Shown piece after piece: positions 59,100-64,000 of a stretch of DNA of 64,000 bases. A program made the position numbers and the translations under genes. The notes below the pieces were generated by a model, which did not search any database, was not told the origin of the DNA, and saw nothing but the letters and a program-made list of their open reading frames with translations. Origin of the DNA: Stieleria maiorica (lineage in GTDB: Bacteria; Planctomycetota; Planctomycetia; Pirellulales; Pirellulaceae); the NCBI RefSeq assembly GCF_008035925.1, contig NZ_CP036264.1:3034443-3098442 (forward strand). Reading direction: 5' to 3'. Numbering within the stretch: position 1 is the first letter of the stretch; each line of letters opens with the position of its first letter.

Positions 59100-60446
59100 G
59101 ATTGACTTGGTGTCGTGGCTGGGAGCGTCTGTATTCAGCCTGGACTCGATCGCCGCGGCCAGCATCATCAGTTGCATCCACTGGCCCAGCGAATGGGTGT
59201 CCAGCACCGGCAATGTGATTCGGTTTTGCCGGATCCCTACATCTGCGAGCTGCTGGTCGATCGTCGCGGCAATGTGTTGTTGTGTTTGCCGAACCGATTG
59301 CGAATCATCGCCGCGCCGCAGCGGGTTTTCTGGCGTGACCGGCAGCGGGTCGGTGCGGATCGCCGCCACATCGACGTGGTTACAGACCAATGGCTCGCCG
59401 CGAAGGCACCCCGATTCCAGCTGCTCGTTCAACACCGACCTGCCGAACTCGGTCGCCACGTCGATCGGCCAGTGGTGGGGATGCAGACACTGCAGCCAGT
59501 CTTGAAAACCGGTTAGGCTGCGGGCCCACCAAGCGGACAGACGCTTGCACTCCGCCGATCGGTCGTCGCCCGTCGCCGCCGCCCGGTTGGCCGCCACAAA
59601 CCGCAGCACCAGATTTCGTTCAAACGGCTCCTTGCGAAAATTTTCGTTGATCGCCGCAGCCCCGACCAGCAATTGAATGCAGTCCAGGCCTAGGAACGCG
59701 GAGGAGAGCAGGCCCAGCGGAGTGAAAACGCTGGAGCGATTCTCGATGGAATCGGGCACGCGTAAGGACTGGTCGAACCCGTGCGAGGCAAGTCGCTGGG
59801 CGATCGGGCCACCTGAAAGGGAATGGACCGGGCCGATCGCGGTGACCAGCCGTGCGCGAAGCTCGGGAGCGATCGACGGCGTGTTTGATATCAGTGTTTC
59901 GACCAAATGATTCAACACGTAACGTGGCGAATCAGAACGCCCCGCGGCATCGGCCGCGATGATCGCCCAAGTCCGATCGGCAACCCCGTCACCGTACCCG
60001 CCGGCGGATAAGCGGCCGATCAAGGATTGCAACTGGTCGTTGTCCAAATCATCGCCGGCAAAATAAATCCGGGGTTTGCTGCCACGTGCGGCACGAGTGG
60101 TTTCGTTGTGAAACGGGTCGCAACAGGCTGCGGCGATCGCGCGAGCCCCCAGAAATCCTCCGCCGGATCCGGTCATCACCACCGCGTCGATGTGGTCATG
60201 CAAGCCGTTGGCGATGCGAAAGATATGCCCCAATTCACTCGTCTCGCGGTGTTTCTCGTACGCCAGCAACTGCTGTTCGGGCAGGGCAAAGAACGGCAGA
60301 TCCGCCGCCAGCCGCGGACACAAATTCGCTTCCAACTCGAAATCCACCGCGTTGGCGTCGACGAAGACATCACGCGCCGATTCGAGCGACGCCGGCAATT
60401 CCTCGGGCAGGGAGGTTTCGGAACATTCCAGGCGGATCAACGGCAT
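59067..60446 (-). CDS. Glucose-6-phosphate isomerase-like protein, divergent
   Basis: 459 residues from the ATG at 60446 (an upstream ATG adds 52 residues of doubtful value). The isomerase fold is seen in VVMTGSGGGFLGARAIAAAC, PRIYFAGDDLDNDQLQSLIGRL and SSVFTPLGLLSSAFLGLD. The phosphate-binding motif SKSGTTTET, normally after the GDDLD strand, is replaced by IIAADAAGRSDSPRY, and the second signature is altered (ATEFGRSVL). It may be inactive or act on another sugar phosphate. The C terminus is provided by the palindromic repeat. Confidence 0.75.
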   Translation of the reverse strand: MPLIRLECSETSLPEELPASLESARDVFVDANAVDFELEANLCPRLAADLPFFALPEQQLLAYEKHRETSELGHIFRIANGLHDHIDAVVMTGSGGGFLGARAIAAACCDPFHNETTRAARGSKPRIYFAGDDLDNDQLQSLIGRLSAGGYGDGVADRTWAIIAADAAGRSDSPRYVLNHLVETLISNTPSIAPELRARLVTAIGPVHSLSGGPIAQRLASHGFDQSLRVPDSIENRSSVFTPLGLLSSAFLGLDCIQLLVGAAAINENFRKEPFERNLVLRFVAANRAAATGDDRSAECKRLSAWWARSLTGFQDWLQCLHPHHWPIDVATEFGRSVLNEQLESGCLRGEPLVCNHVDVAAIRTDPLPVTPENPLRRGDDSQSVRQTQQHIAATIDQQLADVGIRQNRITLPVLDTHSLGQWMQLMMLAAAIESRLNTDAPSHDTKSIPTDGSANPRM

Positions 60447-60810
60447 TCGGGGTTCTGAAGCAAAAGATGACGGAAGTCGGCAATCGAGGAATTCAAGGAT
60501 CGGCGATAGCCTAATCCTCTGTCGCAGCTTGGTTTTCGGGTAGTGGACGAGGCGACGAGTCCATTCGTCTAGCGAACTGCAAGGACTCCTCGCGTCGTCC
60601 ACTACGGCTTACCCCAGGATGAAGACGAGACGGAATCCTAGACGCCAACCAAAGCCACGCCCACCGGGAAGTGGCCCACTTTGGAGGACGCCTGGTCTGG
60701 GCTAACATTCTGTCTTCAAACCGAAGGACATTTTGCCCGCGTCCGCCGCACGGCGGCCGCCTTTTATTCACACGCCCCGTCGCCTCCAGAATCCAATCGC
60801 TCCCAGAATC

Positions 60811-62421
60811 ATGACCGAAGTTCGCCGCAAACCTGTCGTTTTGATTGTCCGTGATGGCTGGGGCGAGAACCCTTTTCCGGAGTGGGACAAGGCCAACGCA
60901 GTTGTCCAAGCCAAGATCCCGGTCTCCGATGCCCTGATGCAGCAGTACCCCAACGTGCTGATCAAAACCTCGGGCGAAGACGTCGGGTTGCCCGCCGGCG
61001 TGATGGGCAACAGCGAGGTCGGTCACCAGAACATCGGCGCCGGTCGGATCGTGGATCAAGAAGTGATGCGAATCACGCGTTCGATCCGCGAAGGAGCATT
61101 CTTTAAGAACGAGGTCTTGTTGGGGACGCTGGAGCACGTTCGCCAGACCGGCGGCAAACTGCACATTTTGGGATTGATGTCCGATGGCCGCGTTCACAGC
61201 GACTTGGAGCACGCGTTGGCCGTCGTCGACATGTACAAGGACAGCGGATTACCGGCGGACCGGTTGGTCGTTCACGCGATCACCGACGGGCGCGACACCT
61301 CGCCGACGGGAGGCTTGGGCTATGTGCAACAAGTCCAAGACAAACTGGATCAGTCCGGGGTGGGCCGGATCGGAACGGTCGTCGGGCGCTTCTACGCGAT
61401 GGACCGCGACCTCCGCTGGGAACGGGTTCAAACCGCCTATGACGCCTTGACCAAGGGGGCCGAGCGGACGGCGGCTTCGGCTGCCGAGGCGATTCAGTCG
61501 TACTATGACAATCCGACCGAACCGAGCCGCAGCGGCGACGAATTCATCGAAGCGACGTCGATCGTGCCCCCGGGCGGCGCCGCGACGACGATCGGCGAGG
61601 GGGACGCGGTGGTGTTCATCAATTACCGCGGCGACCGCACGCGTGAAATCACCAAAGCGTTCGTTTACGACGACCCGACTTGGGCAGACATTCCCGGCGG
61701 CGGCTTCGATCGGGGGGCGAAAATCGACAACCTGTACTACGCCACGATGACCGGCTATGAGACCGGATTGCCGGTCAAAGTCATCTTCGAAAAGCCCGCC
61801 AAGATGCCGAACATCCTGGGCCAATACGTTAGCGACCTGGGGCTGCATCAGTTCCGCTGTGCGGAAACCGAAAAGTACCCGCACGTCACGTTCTTCTTCA
61901 ACGATTACCGCGACGATCCGTTCCCCGGCCAGAATCAGGAAATGGCTCAATCGCCGCGCGACGTTTCGACCTATGACCAAAAACCCGAGATGTCGGCTGC
62001 GGAAGTGACCGAGTACGTGCTCAAGGAAATCCAGTCCGGTCGCAGCGAAATGATCATCGTCAACTTTGCCAACGGCGACATGGTCGGCCACACCGGTGTG
62101 TTGCAGGCGGCGGTCAAAGCCGTCGAAACCGTGGACGCCTGTGTCGGCAAGATCGTCGACGCGACCTTGGCCGCCGGGGGATCGTTGGTGATCACCGCCG
62201 ATCACGGCAACTGCGAACAGATGATCAATCCCGAAACCGGTGGCCCGCACACCGCGCACACCACCTACGACGTCCCGCTGATCGTGGTCGAGCCGGACTT
62301 GGACGGCAAGACGCTGCGCAGCGGAGGTCGTCTGGCCGACATCGCCCCGACCGTGCTGGCCCTGATGGGACTGGAAAAGCCCGCCGAAATGACCGGTGAA
62401 AGTCTGATCGATCTGGGCTGA
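60811..62421 (+). CDS. gpmI: 2,3-bisphosphoglycerate-independent phosphoglycerate mutase
   Basis: 536 residues from the ATG at 60811. VLIVRDGWGENP binds metal at the N terminus, Ser68 in MGNSEVGHQ is the phosphorylated residue, and ITADHGNCEQM and GGPHTAHTTYDVP supply the second metal site. Length agrees with the family. It interconverts 2- and 3-phosphoglycerate in glycolysis. The longer frame upstream has poor coding character. Confidence 0.95.
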   Translation: MTEVRRKPVVLIVRDGWGENPFPEWDKANAVVQAKIPVSDALMQQYPNVLIKTSGEDVGLPAGVMGNSEVGHQNIGAGRIVDQEVMRITRSIREGAFFKNEVLLGTLEHVRQTGGKLHILGLMSDGRVHSDLEHALAVVDMYKDSGLPADRLVVHAITDGRDTSPTGGLGYVQQVQDKLDQSGVGRIGTVVGRFYAMDRDLRWERVQTAYDALTKGAERTAASAAEAIQSYYDNPTEPSRSGDEFIEATSIVPPGGAATTIGEGDAVVFINYRGDRTREITKAFVYDDPTWADIPGGGFDRGAKIDNLYYATMTGYETGLPVKVIFEKPAKMPNILGQYVSDLGLHQFRCAETEKYPHVTFFFNDYRDDPFPGQNQEMAQSPRDVSTYDQKPEMSAAEVTEYVLKEIQSGRSEMIIVNFANGDMVGHTGVLQAAVKAVETVDACVGKIVDATLAAGGSLVITADHGNCEQMINPETGGPHTAHTTYDVPLIVVEPDLDGKTLRSGGRLADIAPTVLALMGLEKPAEMTGESLIDLG

Positions 62422-62486
62422 GACCGACGCAGCAGAGCCGCTCGCTTTCGCCTCGCGCTAGTGCTTCGCCGTTCGTTCCCTGCCTC

Positions 62487-62509
62487 GTTCCCAGGCTCCG
62501 CCTGGGAAC
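62487..62509 (+). terminator. 10-bp hairpin after gpmI
   Basis: GTTCCCAGGC, three-base loop, GCCTGGGAAC. A sequence type widely dispersed in planctomycete genomes; it has no T-run, so it is more likely a repeat than a working terminator. Confidence 0.45.
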
Positions 62510-62540
62510 GCAATGCCGGTGTGGCTCCCGCCACACGTAC

Positions 62541-62670
62541 TTTCAATCATAAGCTGAGCCGTAGGCGCTAGCCTCGGGCTTTCAATCATAAACTGAGCCG
62601 TAGGCGCTAGCCTCGGGCCTTACAAGTCTCGAAGGGCAATTCAAGGCCCGCGGCTAGCGCCGTCGGCTCA
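62541..62670. repeat. Tandem 39-bp repeats with an inverted copy
   Basis: Two 39-bp units (62,541-62,579 and 62,580-62,618, one base different) contain GAGCCGTAGGCGCTAGCC. A reversed 25-bp partial copy follows at 62,646-62,670. The whole block lies between gpmI and icd. Confidence 0.85.
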
Positions 62671-62804
62671 CTTTCTGCCGCCCCCCCGCCGACGCGGCGA
62701 ATTGATGCACCGGTGACAATTTCGTCTGCGCTTGTTAGTTTTTTGGTCGCATCCGCCGCAATTTTTGCCCGCCGATCCGCCTACCACTGCCAATCAATAC
62801 GACC

Positions 62805-64000
62805 ATGAGTGATTCTGCACCGAGCATCGTTTACACGTACACCGACGAAGCTCCCGCGCTTGCGACCTTGTCCTGGCTGCCGATCGTTCGAGCGTTTGCC
62901 GGCAAGGCGGGCGTTTCGGTCCCCACCAAAGACATCTCGCTGGCCGGCCGAATCCTGGCAAACTTTCCCGAATCGCTGAGCGACACCCAAAAACGCGAAG
63001 ACGCACTGACGTTGCTGGGTGAACTGGCCAAAACGCCCGAAGCGAACATCATCAAACTGCCCAACATCAGTGCCTCGATCCCGCAATTGACCGCAGCGAT
63101 CGCCGAACTGCAGGCCGCCGGCTACGACATCCCCGATTTTCCCAGCGATCCGAAAACGGACGCCGAAAAAGAAGCCCGTGCCCGCTACGCCAAAGTCCTC
63201 GGCAGCGCCGTCAACCCCGTGCTCCGCGAAGGTAACTCGGATCGGCGTGTCGCCGCCGCCGTGAAGAATTACGCCAAAGCCCATCCCCACTCGATGGGCG
63301 AGTGGACCGCCGATTCGCCGTCGCACGTGGCCCACATGACCGAGGGCGACTTCTACGGCAGCGAAAAATCCGCGGTGATCGAAAAGGCGGGGTCGCTGAA
63401 GATCGAATTGGTCGCCGCCGACGGATCACGCACGGCACTTCGTCCGCCGGTCGACGTCGATGACGGCGAAGTCATCGATGCGGCGGTGATGAGCGTCCAG
63501 AAATTGCGGGCGTTCTACGAAGCTCAAATCGCCGACGCGCGTCAATCCGGAATCTTGCTCTCGTTGCACCTGAAAGCGACGATGATGAAGGTTTCCGATC
63601 CGATCCTGTTCGGACACGCCGTCAACGTTTACTTTGCCGACGTCTTTAACAAGCACGCCGACACGTTCGCCAAGCTGGGCGTCAACCCGAACAACGGCGT
63701 CGGAGGCCTGGAGGCGAAGCTTGCCGATCTGCCCGAATCCGAAGCCGACGCGATTCGCCAGGACTTGCAAGCGACCTACCAGAACGGCCCCTCGCTGGCC
63801 ATGGTCGACTCCGACCGCGGTATCACCAACCTGCACGTGCCCAGCGATGTGATCATCGACGCGTCGATGCCCGCCGCCATTCGCAGCTCGGGAATGATGT
63901 GGGGGCCGGATGGAAAACTGCACCCGACCAAAGCGCTGATCCCCGATCGCTGCTATGCCGGCGTCTATCAAGCGGTGATCGATTTCTGCAAAGAGCACGG
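62805..64000 (+). CDS. icd: Monomeric NADP-dependent isocitrate dehydrogenase, 3' end outside the window
   Basis: At least 398 residues starting [20 protein letters not shown]. Monomeric IDH hallmarks are [32 protein letters not shown], and [15 protein letters not shown]. The full family length is about 740 residues, so about half is missing. It converts isocitrate to 2-oxoglutarate. The gap before it holds repeats. Confidence 0.95.
   Translation, partial: MSDSAPSIVYTYTDEAPALATLSWLPIVRAFAGKAGVSVPTKDISLAGRILANFPESLSDTQKREDALTLLGELAKTPEANIIKLPNISASIPQLTAAIAELQAAGYDIPDFPSDPKTDAEKEARARYAKVLGSAVNPVLREGNSDRRVAAAVKNYAKAHPHSMGEWTADSPSHVAHMTEGDFYGSEKSAVIEKAGSLKIELVAADGSRTALRPPVDVDDGEVIDAAVMSVQKLRAFYEAQIADARQSGILLSLHLKATMMKVSDPILFGHAVNVYFADVFNKHADTFAKLGVNPNNGVGGLEAKLADLPESEADAIRQDLQATYQNGPSLAMVDSDRGITNLHVPSDVIIDASMPAAIRSSGMMWGPDGKLHPTKALIPDRCYAGVYQAVIDFCKEH

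Overview
The window looks like a planctomycete chromosome (Pirellulaceae, Rhodopirellula-like). The host part carries a Pirellula-type membrane-bound dehydrogenase with a cytochrome c domain, a formylglycine-type sulfatase, secreted sugar-active proteins, a small protein starting VNPYSPP (a leader common in this phylum), a monomeric isocitrate dehydrogenase and many dispersed palindromic repeats. The identification rests on protein families and repeat style, not on an rRNA gene; none is present.

Positions 1 to about 34,580 are a prophage, transcribed entirely on the minus strand and therefore read from right to left. It starts at 34.3 kb with four small genes, then a tRNA-like gene and a phage csrA set off by a terminator. 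A replication and recombination module follows (31.9-23.1 kb): RecB-like DUF2800 nuclease, DUF2815 ssDNA-binding protein, family A DNA polymerase, N4/N6 DNA methyltransferase, VRR-NUC nuclease, SNF2 helicase and a primase-helicase. Just past the primase stop lies a cluster of eight 9-bp repeats. Next (22.8-17.1 kb) is an unusual block rich in signal peptides: a small winged-helix-like protein, membrane proteins, a trypsin-like protease, an exported methyltransferase, a spanin-like coiled-coil protein and a 780-residue G8-domain beta-helix protein. Then come adhesin or virion genes, including one with ten 21-residue LDD repeats, and the morphogenesis module: small and large terminase, gpW-like protein, lambda-type portal, protease, decoration protein, Mu gpT-type capsid, connector and tail genes. 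The module ends in a tape-measure gene cut by the window edge. The right border is marked by a 20-bp fragment that looks like the 3' end of a tRNA gene, on the + strand at 34,561. This predicts that the intact tRNA, and probably the integrase, lie left of the window.

From 34.8 kb the host chromosome resumes. There is an exported protein, then a run of small plus-strand orphan genes (36.2-39.6 kb) that may be mobile cassettes, then a Uma2 nuclease and an OPT-family transporter. A glycan and sulfate catabolism neighbourhood follows: GH5 hydrolase, sialidase-like protein, a sulfatase-sialidase fusion, and a 1,925-residue fusion of a ceramidase-like domain, two LamG domains, PVC dehydrogenase, HEAT repeats and cytochrome c. 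Central metabolism closes the window: trpA, a divergent glucose-6-phosphate isomerase relative, gpmI and a truncated icd. The intergenic DNA here holds several repeat families, some paired in inverted or direct orientation around genes.
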